Positions 17,331 through 26,645 are shown, counted from the stretch's first letter. The stretch: DNA of 64,000 nt from JAJXXT01 sp963764465 (GCA_963764465.1 CAVXSO010000002.1:186001-250000), one strand, 5' to 3'. A program made the numbers and translations. Notes: a model not told the origin generated them from the letters alone.

Positions 17331-18566
17331 CTACTCTGATGCGGAGAACGATATATTGGAGACGGCCAGGGACAGACGCCGTCGGTCCTTGCTCGATGGA
17401 TTGATGTATTCGACGGGTACCGTGTACGGCGAGATCACTTCCAGCCGCATGGTCTTGCATGGCGACGCGAAGGCAGCCGTCGTGATCTGATTCCAGTGCG
17501 GTTCCAGGTTTCTGGTCTCGAACGGCACTTCCTGCCCGTCGACCCTGATGGCGAGCCGGTTGACGGGGTAGTCCGGGGTGATCGAATACAATTTCATGGA
17601 GACCGCGCAGCGCGGGGCCGGCGGGACGAAATGGATCGCCCCGCGCCCGGCCGGGCCGAGCCAGGCAAACCCGGACGGCTCGTATTCGTAGAATCCCTGC
17701 CGCCCCTCCACCTGGTCGATCGGCTGTGTCGCGCCGGGCGTGGGGCGGAACACCACGGACGGTATGGCGAGGCCGAGGTTGTGCCGGTTTTCGAACCGCT
17801 CCCGGAACAGGTAGGTCGCCCGCTCGTAGAGCGCGAGGTCGAGCGGGTTCAGCTCGATGATCCTCTGGATGTAGCCGATATCCTTTTCCACGCCGTCATG
17901 CGTGGTTTCGTTCTCGTGACTTATTTCGAGTTCAAACGGAATCCGGAATGACTTCTCCAGCAGGACACGGGTTTCCTCCAGGCTCTCCGTGACGCCGAAG
18001 GAAAGGCGCGTCAGGACCTCGAGCGAGGCGAGCAGGAAGCGAGGGTCCTTCTCGATGGACCAGTAGGCCTCGGTCGCGGGGTCGCTGGCTGCCGCGTCGC
18101 CACAGAGAAAGCGCACCATCCCGTTGGAGGTCTGGCCGTACACGCGCGGATGCCGGCAGGAGACGAAATCCAGGAAGCTGAAGCCCGGCGCCAGCCCGTG
18201 TTCCTCGAGCTGCTGCGCGCTCTGGAGGTTCCGTTTCAGGAAGCGATAGAGCGAAAACACCCGCCGCACGGGGTGGCGCAGAATCGTAAAGGGAACGAAC
18301 CGGTCCCAATGCGCGGTGAAGAAATGCGCCGGGATGTGGCCCGTCAGGCACGCCATGTCCGGCTCCAGCCCCGCGGCGCAACGCTCGATCGCGGGCTTGG
18401 TGCCCGGCTCGTTGAGATCGAGCCGGGTCACCCTGCGATCGCCGAAGAGGTTCTGCAGGGTCTGGATGAACGAGGTTCCCGCCGTCTTCGGAATATGCAG
18501 GAACAACAGCGGCCGGTGGGGCGCCTCGCGATCGGGGCGGGGTTCGTTTTCCACGCCTTCGCTCAT
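17331..18566 (-). CDS. Sulfotransferase family protein with C-terminal beta module
   Basis: The protein has 411 residues. Residues 24-32 (HIPKTAGTS) form the 5'-phosphosulfate loop that binds PAPS, and ILRHPVRRVFSLYRFL is the 3'-phosphate site, so this is a Sulfotransfer_2-type enzyme that moves sulfate from PAPS to a sugar or other surface acceptor. Residues about 280-411 are an added domain: QGFYEYEPSGFAWLGP, AIHFVPPAP and LAIRVDGQEVPFE. Its opening resembles the C-termini of the two small Hint-like proteins (GFYPVE, TWRWTDG). It is the most upstream gene of the surface region on this strand. The acceptor is unknown. Confidence 0.85.
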   Translation of the reverse strand: MSEGVENEPRPDREAPHRPLLFLHIPKTAGTSFIQTLQNLFGDRRVTRLDLNEPGTKPAIERCAAGLEPDMACLTGHIPAHFFTAHWDRFVPFTILRHPVRRVFSLYRFLKRNLQSAQQLEEHGLAPGFSFLDFVSCRHPRVYGQTSNGMVRFLCGDAAASDPATEAYWSIEKDPRFLLASLEVLTRLSFGVTESLEETRVLLEKSFRIPFELEISHENETTHDGVEKDIGYIQRIIELNPLDLALYERATYLFRERFENRHNLGLAIPSVVFRPTPGATQPIDQVEGRQGFYEYEPSGFAWLGPAGRGAIHFVPPAPRCAVSMKLYSITPDYPVNRLAIRVDGQEVPFETRNLEPHWNQITTAAFASPCKTMRLEVISPYTVPVEYINPSSKDRRRLSLAVSNISFSASE

Positions 18567-18614
18567 AGAGCGTTTGCGCGGCGCCGCAAGCTGGCCGGGC
18601 CGTAACGTTCTGTT

Positions 18615-21600
18615 TCAGCGGAAATCGCGCGAGCGCGGCAACTCGTCGCCGCGGCCGGGCCCGAATTCGGCTTCGGGGGCATCGAGGCGCGCCAGCGCCT
18701 GGGTCTCGTCCCCGAGCCTTGTCGCCACCAGGTGCACCACCGCGCCGTCCGGGCCCTGCCAGCGCTGGATATGGCCCTCGGCGCGCAGCAGCCGCGAGCC
18801 GAGCAGTGCTGCGCGATACGCCGCCGAGACATCCGGCCAGATCACCACGTTCATGATGCCGCTCTCGTCCTCGATGGTCGCGAAGACGACGCCATTGGCG
18901 CTGCCCGGGCGCTGGCGGATCAGCACCAGGCCGCTGACCGCGACGAACGTGCCGTCCGGCGTGACGGAGGCCTGCGCGCAGGTCACGGCATCCGCCGCCA
19001 GTCCCGCCCGCAGGAAGCCGAGGGGGTGGCCGCGCAGCGAGAGGCCGGTGCTGCGATAATCCTCGACCACCGATTCCGCCTTCCCCGGCGCCGGCAGGCG
19101 CAGCGCCGCGGGCGTCGCCTCGTCGCGCGGCAACAGGGGGCGGTCTTCCTCCCGCCAGCCTGCGGCTGACCACAATGCCTCGCGCCGCGCGCCGCCAAGC
19201 CCGCCGAGCGCGTCCGCCTCGGCCAGCGCCAGCAGCGCCGGCCTGGGCACCGCGCCCGCGAGCGACGCGAAATCTTGAAAGCCCGCGCCGCGCGCCGCGA
19301 CCAGCTGTTCCGCCCAAGCCTGCTGGAATCCGTCGATCAGGCGCAGGCCGAGGCGCAGGCGGCCCACGCGGTCCACGGCGCAGTCCCAGCCGCTCGCCTG
19401 TGCGTCCACGCCCAGCACGCACACCCCATGCTCGCGTGCGTCGCGCACGATCTGCGCCGGCGCGTAGAAGCCCATCGGCTGCGCGTTCAGCAATGCCGCC
19501 GCGAACACCGCCGGGTGGTGGCATTTGATCCAGGCCGAGACATAGACGAGCAGCGCGAAGCTTGCCGCGTGGCTTTCCGGAAACCCGTATTTGCCGAACC
19601 CCTCGATCTGGTTGAAGCAGCGCTCGGCGAAGTCGCGCTCGTAGCCGCGCGCCAGCATCCCCTCCACCATCTTGTCGTGGAAGGCGTGGATGGTGCCGAG
19701 GTTGCGGAACGTCGCCATGGAGCGGCGCAGGCGGTTCGCCTCCTCCGGCGTGAAGCGCGCGGCCTCGATCGCGATGCGCATCGCCTGTTCCTGGAACAGC
19801 GGTACACCCAGCGTGCGGCCGAGCACGCGGGCAAGCTCGTCGGGCGGGCCGTGCGCGGGATCGGGGGCGGGGTACTCGACCTGTTCCAAGCCCTGCCTCC
19901 GGCGCAGATAGGGGTGCACCATGTCGCCCTGGATAGGACCGGGGCGCACGATCGCGACTTCTATGACGAGATCGTAATAAGTGCGCGGCGCCAGCCTGGG
20001 CAGCATGTTCATCTGCGCCCGGCTTTCCACCTGGAACACGCCGACGCTGTCGCCGCGGCAGAGCATGGCGTAGACCAGCTTATCGTCCTGCGGGATGGAG
20101 GCGAGATCGTCGAGTGCGAGGCCCCGTGCGCGCAGCATCGAGAGTGCGCGGCGGATGCAGCTCAGCATGCCGAGTGCCAGCACATCCACCTTCATGATGC
20201 CGAGCTCGTCGATATCGTCCTTGTCCCACTCGATGAAGAACCGGTCCCCCATCGCGGCCGGCCCGATCGGAACGGTCTCGGAAAGGATGCCGCGCGTCAG
20301 CACGAAGCCGCCGACATGCTGGGAGAGATGGCGCGGGAAGCCCATGATCTCGCGTGCGAGGGCGATGGTGCGCGCGAGCGCCGGGCTCGCGGGGTCGAGC
20401 CCGATCGCCGCCAGCCGCTCGTCCGGCCACGGCACCTCGCCCCATTCTCCTGCACCGGGGTTCCAGCTTTCGGCGGAGAGGGCTGCCGTCGTGTCCTCCG
20501 ACAAACCCATCACCTTGCCCACCTCGCGCACCGCGCGGCGCGAGCGGAAATGGATCACGGTCGCCGCGATCGCCGCGCGGTCGTGGCCGTAGCGCCGGTA
20601 GATGTACTGGATGACTTCCTCGCGCCGCTCGTGCTCGAAGTCGATGTCGATGTCCGGCGGCTCGCGTCGCTCAGCGGACATGAAGCGCTCGAACAGCAGA
20701 TCGACCTTGGTGGGATCGACCGCGGTGATACCGAGCGCATAGCAGGCCACGGAGTTGGCGGCGGATCCGCGCCCCTGGCAGAGAATGCCGCGGGCGCGCG
20801 CGAAGTTCGTGATGTCGTGGACGGTGAGGAAGTAGCGTGCGTAGCCGAGATCGGCGATGACGGTGAGTTCCTTTTCCATCGTCGCGCGCACCTTCTCCGG
20901 CACGCCCTGCGGCCAGCGCCGTGCCGCCCCTTCCCAGGCCAGCGCCGCGAGATGTTCATCCGCGGTGCTGCCAGGCGGCACCGGCTCGTCCGGGTACTCG
21001 TAGGCGAGCTGGTCGAGCGAGAAGCAGCAGGAACCGGCGACCTGCATCGTGCGCGCGATTGCCTCGGGGAAGGCCGCGAAGAGGCGGGCCACCTCTCCGG
21101 GCGGCTTGAGGTGCCGCTCGGCATGCGCCGCGAGCAGCAGGCCCGCCGCTTCCAGCGTCGTGTTCTCGCGGATGCAGGCGAGCACGTCGGCGAGCGGCCG
21201 GCGTTCCGGCGCATGCATCAGGATATCGCCGGTCGCGAGCAGCGGGATGCCGAAGCCCGCGAGGTGGCGCAGCCGGCGCGCGTCGTCGTCGCGCCAATGG
21301 CGGGTCGCGGCGAGCGAGAGGTCGCGCCCGAACAGGCGATGTAACGGTTTCGGATCGAAGTGCCCGCCCGCTGCCAGGACATCCGCGGGCGGGATCAGGA
21401 TCGCCGCCTGGCCTTCCGCCGCCGCGTCGAGATCGGAGAGGAGCAGCACGCACTTGTCCTTGTGCGCCCCTTTGCGCCCTCTGGCCTTGCCGCGCGAGAG
21501 CAGGGCGGTGAGCCTTCCCCAGGCGGCGCGGTCCCGCGGCAGCAGCACGAGGTCTGGCGTGCCGTCGGCGAAGACCAGGCGCGCGCCGGGCAGGATGCGC

Positions 21601-21788
21601 GGCGCACCCGGCCCCAGCTCGCGCGCGGCGGCATGGGCGCGCACCACGCCTGCCACCGTGTTGCGGTCCGCGATGCCGAGTGCGGCGATGCCGAGCTCCG
21701 CCGCGCGCGCCACCAGCTCCGCCGCATGGCTCGCGCCGCGCAGGAAGGAGAAGGCGGTGGCGACAACAAGCTCGGCATAGGCCGCCAT
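18615..21788 (-). CDS. dnaE2: Error-prone DNA polymerase DnaE2 (ImuC)
   Basis: The protein has 1,057 residues starting MAAYAELVVATAFSFL, 7 bases after the imuB stop; a longer frame to 21908 is an imuB overlap. An N-terminal PHP domain is followed by the C-family polymerase palm with PDIDIDF at about residues 378-384, holding the metal-binding aspartates, then QGRGSAANS and DVLALGMLSCIRRAL. A C-terminal OB-type region includes VAVSGLVLIRQRPGSANGV. It is shorter than replicative DnaE1, as expected for DnaE2. DnaE2 performs lesion bypass with ImuA and ImuB after DNA damage. It is the third gene of the imuA-imuB-dnaE2 cassette under a LexA box. Confidence 0.95.
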   Translation of the reverse strand: MAAYAELVVATAFSFLRGASHAAELVARAAELGIAALGIADRNTVAGVVRAHAAARELGPGAPRILPGARLVFADGTPDLVLLPRDRAAWGRLTALLSRGKARGRKGAHKDKCVLLLSDLDAAAEGQAAILIPPADVLAAGGHFDPKPLHRLFGRDLSLAATRHWRDDDARRLRHLAGFGIPLLATGDILMHAPERRPLADVLACIRENTTLEAAGLLLAAHAERHLKPPGEVARLFAAFPEAIARTMQVAGSCCFSLDQLAYEYPDEPVPPGSTADEHLAALAWEGAARRWPQGVPEKVRATMEKELTVIADLGYARYFLTVHDITNFARARGILCQGRGSAANSVACYALGITAVDPTKVDLLFERFMSAERREPPDIDIDFEHERREEVIQYIYRRYGHDRAAIAATVIHFRSRRAVREVGKVMGLSEDTTAALSAESWNPGAGEWGEVPWPDERLAAIGLDPASPALARTIALAREIMGFPRHLSQHVGGFVLTRGILSETVPIGPAAMGDRFFIEWDKDDIDELGIMKVDVLALGMLSCIRRALSMLRARGLALDDLASIPQDDKLVYAMLCRGDSVGVFQVESRAQMNMLPRLAPRTYYDLVIEVAIVRPGPIQGDMVHPYLRRRQGLEQVEYPAPDPAHGPPDELARVLGRTLGVPLFQEQAMRIAIEAARFTPEEANRLRRSMATFRNLGTIHAFHDKMVEGMLARGYERDFAERCFNQIEGFGKYGFPESHAASFALLVYVSAWIKCHHPAVFAAALLNAQPMGFYAPAQIVRDAREHGVCVLGVDAQASGWDCAVDRVGRLRLGLRLIDGFQQAWAEQLVAARGAGFQDFASLAGAVPRPALLALAEADALGGLGGARREALWSAAGWREEDRPLLPRDEATPAALRLPAPGKAESVVEDYRSTGLSLRGHPLGFLRAGLAADAVTCAQASVTPDGTFVAVSGLVLIRQRPGSANGVVFATIEDESGIMNVVIWPDVSAAYRAALLGSRLLRAEGHIQRWQGPDGAVVHLVATRLGDETQALARLDAPEAEFGPGRGDELPRSRDFR

Positions 21789-21795
21789 CGTTGCC

Positions 21796-23307
21796 TCACG
21801 CAAAGAGCCCGTGCAGGAACCAGCGCGGCGGGCGTTCCGTGCCATGCAGCCCGGCGCGGAACAGCCAGCAGCGCATGCCGTTTTCTGTCTCGATATAGTA
21901 ATAATCACGTAGCCGGTCGGGATCGGCGCCGTCCCGCCACCACTCCGCGGCGATGCGTTCCGGCCCGCTCGCCGCGCGCACCCGGTGCAGCCTTCCCTGC
22001 CAGCGGAATTGCAGCGGCGGCGAGTCCGGCACCGGCGCCATCACCATCACCGGTTCCGGCCGCGCGAGCAGGCGCAGCGGGCGCGGCGTGGCGGGAGCCC
22101 GCCAGGAAGGCGCCTGCATCACCCCCACCCGCGCCAGGCTGCGCTCCGGCACATGGCTCGCGCGCGGCGCGGGGCGCCACAGCCGTTCCTGCCCCAGGCG
22201 TACCGCCAGCGCGTCCGCGAGTGCTGCGAGGTCCGCGGCGCGTGCCTCGTGGCCCAGCAGCGCCTGGCGCGGTGCCAGGCTCCCCACCGAGACGGCCGCC
22301 AGCACGATCGTTTCGATACCGAGTCCAGGATCGAGCGTGTCGAGCTGCATCGCGAACAGAAGGGCGAGGCGGGCGGCATCGCGCATCGGCCGCGCGGTGC
22401 CGACGGCAAGATGCGCCGCGGTGCCATCGGTGCGCCGGAACAGGGCGGCGAAGCGCAACCCGCCCAGGCCGCCGACGGCGAGACGCGCGCACAGGGTTGC
22501 CGCCAGATGCTCCAGCGCGTGCTCGAACGTTGCTGCCTGCGTCGCCGGCTCGGGAAAATCCAGCCGCGCCTCCCAGGTGGGCGCTGGCGGCGGCCAGGCA
22601 ATGACTTCTTCCTCCTGCCCCAGCGCCTGGCCGAGCCGGCGCACCAGCTCCGGCCCGTAGCGCCGGGTGAGGGCGGCGCGGGGAATGCGCGCCAGCGCCG
22701 CGATGTCGCGCAGCCCCACGCGGCGCAGGCTCGCGACCGCGGCGGGCGGGATGCGCAGCAGGGCGGGCGAAAGCCGGGCCAGCGCCTTCGCCTCCCCGCC
22801 CGGCGGGCAGATGTGCCGGTCCGGTCCCCCGGCATGCGCGAGCGCCCAGGCGGCACCCGTGGTGCCGGCGAGCGCCAGGCGTGCCGGCACGGCGAGCCAG
22901 ACCGCGATCGCCGCGAGCATCGCCGCCTCGTCCGGCCACAGCGCGGAGCAGCCGGTGAGGTCGAGCCACAGCCCGTCCGGCAGGTCGGCGGCGGCCATCG
23001 GGGTGAAGCGTGTCGCCGCCTGCGCCAGTTCCCGCAGCGTCGCCGCATCCGCCTCCGGGTCCGCCGGCAGCACGTCGAGCTCCGGCAGGATGGCGCGCGC
23101 CTCGGCCAGGGTCTGGCCCTCGTGCAGGGCCTCCTCGCGCAGACCGGGCGCCGGCGGCCAGATCGCGGCAAGGCGGCGCACACCGCGCTCGCTCGCGACG
23201 GTCGCACGAGAATGGGGGGCGCGCTGCCTATCCGGCGGCGCTGATCCGCGGTCCAGCCGTGTCAGCGGCCAGGCCGGCAGCCAGGCGTAAAGCAGGCGCC
23301 GCGTCAT
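21796..23307 (-). CDS. imuB: Y-family polymerase-like protein ImuB
   Basis: The protein has 503 residues from the ATG at 23307 (MTRRLLYAWLPAWPLTRL), which follows GGGAGGAGAGG. It shares the Y-family fold: finger/palm, a helix-hairpin-helix region (VGLRDIAALARIPRAALTRRYG) and a little-finger domain. The usual catalytic Asp-Asp-Glu set is not visible, as expected for ImuB, which acts as an inactive adaptor linking DnaE2 and the beta clamp. The C-terminus has the ImuB-specific YYYIETENGMRCWLFR. It overlaps the end of imuA by 80 bases and is followed by dnaE2 after 7 bases, indicating tight translational coupling. Confidence 0.95.
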   Translation of the reverse strand: MTRRLLYAWLPAWPLTRLDRGSAPPDRQRAPHSRATVASERGVRRLAAIWPPAPGLREEALHEGQTLAEARAILPELDVLPADPEADAATLRELAQAATRFTPMAAADLPDGLWLDLTGCSALWPDEAAMLAAIAVWLAVPARLALAGTTGAAWALAHAGGPDRHICPPGGEAKALARLSPALLRIPPAAVASLRRVGLRDIAALARIPRAALTRRYGPELVRRLGQALGQEEEVIAWPPPAPTWEARLDFPEPATQAATFEHALEHLAATLCARLAVGGLGGLRFAALFRRTDGTAAHLAVGTARPMRDAARLALLFAMQLDTLDPGLGIETIVLAAVSVGSLAPRQALLGHEARAADLAALADALAVRLGQERLWRPAPRASHVPERSLARVGVMQAPSWRAPATPRPLRLLARPEPVMVMAPVPDSPPLQFRWQGRLHRVRAASGPERIAAEWWRDGADPDRLRDYYYIETENGMRCWLFRAGLHGTERPPRWFLHGLFA

Positions 23308-24049
23308 CCTCTCCTCCCGACTCCACCATCCATTCCCCCTCGGCGCCGCCACGCGCCGCGAGCAGGCGCAGGTGCCAGCACGGCTCACCCGGTTCGCCGT
23401 GCTGGCCCCTGCTCGGCGCCGGGGCGATGCGCCAGCGCGTGAAGGCCGCGGAGAAATCCTCCCGGCCCGCACCATCCTTCCGGCCCGCACCATCCTTCTG
23501 CCCCTCGACCTTCCACTTGGGCCACGCCCGGCGCTGGAGCAGAAATCCCGTGGCACCCTGATCGAGACAGGCCAGCGCCAGCCGGCGCCCGCCCAGCCGG
23601 CCCATCGCCCCGGGCCTTCCGGTGCCAATCTCGCCCACCGTCGTCACCCCGGCGCGCAGCCCCGTCTCCATCGCGGCGAGACTTGCCCTGTCGTCCGCCG
23701 GGGCGGCGAGCAGCAGCCGCGCGGGGTCGAGCCCGAAGCGGATCAGCCCGGCGGGGAACAGATCCGCGCGCGACGAAATCCACAGCACCGGCCCCGCCAG
23801 CCGCCCGATGAGGCAGGCGACGAACCCGGCGCCCACCCCGGCCGCCCCCATCCCGTCCGGTTCCGCCGCCAGCCCTTCCTCCGCGACCGCGTGCAGCGCG
23901 CCGAGGGCGAGCCCGCCGCCCAGGGCCGCGTCCAGCGCCGCCGGGCCGAGCCTCAACCGGCCGTGGCGGGCCAGCGGCGGCAGCGCGGCGCGCAGCCTGG
24001 CGAGCATGCCGGTGGTGGAGGCCGTGGTGGGGTTGGGGTCCTGGGGCAT
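23228..24049 (-). CDS. imuA: SOS mutasome protein ImuA
   Basis: The protein has 273 residues, beginning MPQDPNPTTAS. It is RecA-like: a LGGGLALGALHAVAEEG segment at the usual position of the nucleotide loop, LWISSRADLFPAGLIRFG, and GATGFLLQRRAWPKW in the second half. ImuA interacts with ImuB and with RecA-like functions during translesion synthesis; it has no polymerase activity of its own. Between these blocks lies a duplicated KDGAGR hexapeptide not expected in the family. The ATG is 4 bases downstream of a perfect alphaproteobacterial LexA box, so it is the first gene of an SOS-induced operon. Confidence 0.9.
   Translation of the reverse strand: MPQDPNPTTASTTGMLARLRAALPPLARHGRLRLGPAALDAALGGGLALGALHAVAEEGLAAEPDGMGAAGVGAGFVACLIGRLAGPVLWISSRADLFPAGLIRFGLDPARLLLAAPADDRASLAAMETGLRAGVTTVGEIGTGRPGAMGRLGGRRLALACLDQGATGFLLQRRAWPKWKVEGQKDGAGRKDGAGREDFSAAFTRWRIAPAPSRGQHGEPGEPCWHLRLLAARGGAEGEWMVESGGEDDAAPALRLAAGLAADTAGPRISAAG
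23462..23497. repeat. 18-nt tandem repeat inside imuA
   Basis: Two perfect 18-base units encode KDGAGR twice in frame. The unit is absent from the rest of the gene, and the surroundings are a variable linker. Confidence 0.85.
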
Positions 24050-24053
24050 CTTT

Positions 24054-24068
24054 GTTCACGTTATGTTC
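24054..24068 (-). promoter_or_regulatory. LexA (SOS) box of the imuA-imuB-dnaE2 operon
   Basis: GTTC-ACGTTAT-GTTC is the alphaproteobacterial SOS operator GTTC-N7-GTTC, read here on either strand. It ends 4 bases upstream of the imuA start codon, so bound LexA would also block the start region. Confidence 0.9.
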
Positions 24069-24122
24069 TTATCGATTCCCGAGCCTCCTCCCGGAGTCAA
24101 GCGTTCCGATCCGGGTCGCGCC

Positions 24123-24836
24123 TCAGCCGCCCGGCAACCCTGCCCGCCGCAGGAACACCGGCGCCTGGCGTGTCACCTTCCGCCCCGCGAGAAACGCCGC
24201 CAGTGCGCCGGGGGCGATGAAGGCGAGCTCCCCGTATTCCCCGTTGGCGCCGGCATGCGCCGCCCGCACCGCGGCTTCGTCCACCCGGAGCCGGGCCGCG
24301 ACGCCGATATCGCAGACATGGCTGCCCGCGTGCTCCACGGCGCCGAGCACGGCGAGCCCGGCCACGCTCTCCGCCGGCAGGCCGAGCTCCTCCCCGAGCT
24401 CGCGCAGGAACTGGCCGCGCCAGTCGAGCGTGCCGTCCGCCCGCGCGGCCCCGGGGTCGAGGCTGCCGGCCGGGGGCAGCTGCCACTCGCCGGGCTGGTA
24501 GACGGCGCCGTCCGGCCGCTGGCCGAGCAGGACAAAGCCATCGCCAACCAGCACGCCGCCCACCGCGACGGGCCGCACGCCAAGCGCCGCGAACAGCGCC
24601 GGCTCGCGCATCTGCGCTACCACCCGGCGGAACTCGGTCCAGTGCCCGGTCATGCCCGCGCCGATCGCGTCGGCACTGAACACCTCGCCATTGAACAGCG
24701 AGGGGTCGCGCGCGCGGGCTGCCTGCCAGTGGCGCTCCACCGCCGCCTCCACCGCCGCGGGCAGTGCCGGGCGGGGGCGGGTGACGCGCAGCACCGGGTC
24801 CGGCGGCAGCGGGTGGAAGAGATCGGCCTCGGTCAC
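24123..24836 (-). CDS. NUDIX hydrolase
   Basis: The protein has 237 residues from the GTG at 24836 (VTEADLFHPLPPDP); the frame upstream to 25022 is antisense to the DUF1194 gene and is discarded. The central domain has VGGVLVGDGFVLLGQRPDG, and the helix of the Nudix box reads FLRELGEELGL, which supplies the conserved RE-EE-G residues for metal binding. A possible metal-coordinating Glu pair lies here, while the expected Gly at the start of the box sits in a longer, Ala/Asp-rich loop. The family hydrolyses nucleoside diphosphates linked to other groups. It is divergent from the DUF1194 gene, and the starts are 46 bases apart. The substrate is unknown. Confidence 0.8.
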   Translation of the reverse strand: MTEADLFHPLPPDPVLRVTRPRPALPAAVEAAVERHWQAARARDPSLFNGEVFSADAIGAGMTGHWTEFRRVVAQMREPALFAALGVRPVAVGGVLVGDGFVLLGQRPDGAVYQPGEWQLPPAGSLDPGAARADGTLDWRGQFLRELGEELGLPAESVAGLAVLGAVEHAGSHVCDIGVAARLRVDEAAVRAAHAGANGEYGELAFIAPGALAAFLAGRKVTRQAPVFLRRAGLPGG

Positions 24837-24882
24837 GCGGAATCTTCTCGCCTTGGCCGCCGCACCGGAGCAAGCTCGGCGC

Positions 24883-25611
24883 GTGCGATGGCTCGTCCTG
24901 CTGCTGGCCGGCCTCGCCGCCGCGGTGCCTGCCGCGGCGCAGACCTCGTCTGTTGCCGGTCTGCTCCCGCAAAAAGTGGACGTGGCGCTGGTGCTGCTCG
25001 CCGACGTCTCGGGCTCGGTCAATGACGGCGAGTTCCACCTGGAGAAGCAGGGCTATCGCACCGCCTTCGCCGATCCCGGCGTGATCGCGGCGATCCGTTC
25101 CGGCGTGCGCGGCCGCATCGCGGTCACCTACGTGGAGTTCGCCGGCAGCGAGCAGCAGCATGTCGTGGTCGGCTGGACGGTGCTCGCGAGCGGGCGCGAC
25201 GCGCGCGCCTTCGGGGAGGCGGTGGCGGCGGCGCCGCGCAGCTTCGCCGGGCGCACCTCGATCAGCAACGCCATCATCGCGGCACTGGATCTGCTGCACC
25301 AGGCGCCGTTCGAGGCCGAGCGCCGGCTGATCGATATCTGCGGCGATGGCGATAATAATTCCGGGTATGAAATCAAAGTGGCGCGCGCGCGGGCGGCGAA
25401 GGCCGGCGTGGTGGTCAACGCGCTCGCCATCATCAAGGAATTCGGGGACGGCTATCTCTACGGCTCGCACCCGGTTCCCGGCGGGCTCGCGCGGTATTTT
25501 CACGACAAGGTGATCGGCGGGGCGGGCAGTTTCGTGATCGAGGCGAAAGGCCCCGGGAGCTTCGCCGAGGCGATACGGCGCAAGCTGCGCCAGGAAATCG
25601 CGGCACGCTGA
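24883..25611 (+). CDS. DUF1194 (VWA-like) secreted protein
   Basis: The protein has 242 residues from a GTG at 24883 placed right before the signal peptide (RWLVLLLAGLAAAVPAAAQ). The mature part starts near VDVALVLLADVSGSVNDGEF, where the DVSGS motif supplies a MIDAS-type metal site as in von Willebrand A domains. GRTSISNAIIAALDLL and ICGDGDNNSG are the other conserved blocks of DUF1194. Family members are exported proteins of unknown function in alphaproteobacteria. The gene is divergent from the NUDIX gene and is followed by an aldo/keto reductase on the same strand. A frame upstream to 24652 is antisense to the NUDIX gene. Confidence 0.85.
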   Translation: MRWLVLLLAGLAAAVPAAAQTSSVAGLLPQKVDVALVLLADVSGSVNDGEFHLEKQGYRTAFADPGVIAAIRSGVRGRIAVTYVEFAGSEQQHVVVGWTVLASGRDARAFGEAVAAAPRSFAGRTSISNAIIAALDLLHQAPFEAERRLIDICGDGDNNSGYEIKVARARAAKAGVVVNALAIIKEFGDGYLYGSHPVPGGLARYFHDKVIGGAGSFVIEAKGPGSFAEAIRRKLRQEIAAR

Positions 25612-25706
25612 AGGACGTTCTGCGAACGCGAGGGTTGCGCCGGGCGGGGGTTGAGGTGCCGGCGCGGCCCGCGCAGGATCGCCGCCTTCCAAAGGGGGAT
25701 ATCGGC

Positions 25707-26645
25707 ATGGAAATCCGCAATCTCGGCGCGAGCGGCCTGCGTGTGTCGGCGATCGGGCTCGGCTGCAACAATTTCGGTGGTCGCATCGACCAGGCGGCGA
25801 CGCGCGCGGTGATCCATGCCGCGGTCGATGCCGGCATCACGCTGTTCGACACCGCGGATGTCTATGGCGAACGCGGCGGCTCGGAGGCCGCGATGGGCCA
25901 GGTGATCGACGCCGCGATGCGCAAGCGCATCGTGCTCGCCACCAAGTTCGGCTCGCCCATGGCTGACGACGGCGAGCACCAGGGAGCCTCGCGCGCGTGG
26001 ATCATGCGCGCGGTTGAGGACAGCCTCGCCCGCCTCAAGACCGACTGGATCGACCTCTACCAGTTGCACAAGCCCGATCCGCGCACGCCGCTCGCGGAGA
26101 CGCTGCGCGCGCTGGACGACCTCGTGCGCGCGGGCAAGGTCCGCTACGTCGGCGTGTCGAACATGCCGGCCTGGCAGGTGGTGGAGGCGAACGCGATCGC
26201 GCGCGAAATGGGGCTCACCTCCTTCATTTCCTGCCAGGACGAGTATTCGTTGCTGGTGCGCGACGCGGAGACGGAGCTGATGCCGATGATGCGCGCGCAT
26301 GGGCTCGGCCTGCTGCCCTATTTTCCGCTCGCCTCGGGCCTGCTCACCGGCAAGTACCGCCGCAACGCGCCGATGCCGGAAGGTGCCAGGCTGACCAAGA
26401 CGCAGCGCCTGGCTGACCGTTATCTTACCGAATCGAACTGGGCGAAGGCGGAGAAGCTTGCCGAGTATACCGAGGCGCACGGGCACACGCTGCTCGACCT
26501 CGCCTTCGCCTGGCTGCTCGCCAAGGCGCCGGTCGCGAGCGTCATCGCGGGTGCGACGAAGCCCGAGCAGATCAAGCAGAACGTCGCCGCCGGTGGCTGG
26601 GCGCTCGACGCCGCGACGGTTGCGGAGATCGACGCGCTTCTCTGA
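25707..26645 (+). CDS. Aldo/keto reductase
   Basis: The protein has 312 residues from the ATG at 25707, preceded by AAAGGGGGAT. The sequence follows the AKR barrel: GASGLRVSAIGLGCNNFGG, then LFDTADVYGERGG with the catalytic Asp and Tyr, IVLATKFGSPM with the catalytic Lys, and DLYQLHKPDP with the His. VGVSNMPAWQV and ASVIAGATKPEQIKQN contribute to the NADPH site. Such enzymes reduce aldehydes or ketones with NADPH in the cytoplasm. It is 95 bases downstream of the DUF1194 gene and could be cotranscribed. It ends before a strong hairpin. The physiological substrate is not evident. Confidence 0.9.
   Translation: MEIRNLGASGLRVSAIGLGCNNFGGRIDQAATRAVIHAAVDAGITLFDTADVYGERGGSEAAMGQVIDAAMRKRIVLATKFGSPMADDGEHQGASRAWIMRAVEDSLARLKTDWIDLYQLHKPDPRTPLAETLRALDDLVRAGKVRYVGVSNMPAWQVVEANAIAREMGLTSFISCQDEYSLLVRDAETELMPMMRAHGLGLLPYFPLASGLLTGKYRRNAPMPEGARLTKTQRLADRYLTESNWAKAEKLAEYTEAHGHTLLDLAFAWLLAKAPVASVIAGATKPEQIKQNVAAGGWALDAATVAEIDALL

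Noticed and set aside
19275..21344. Plus-strand open frame of 689 codons
   Set aside because: It is the complement of dnaE2; the sequence is low-complexity and lacks a ribosome site.
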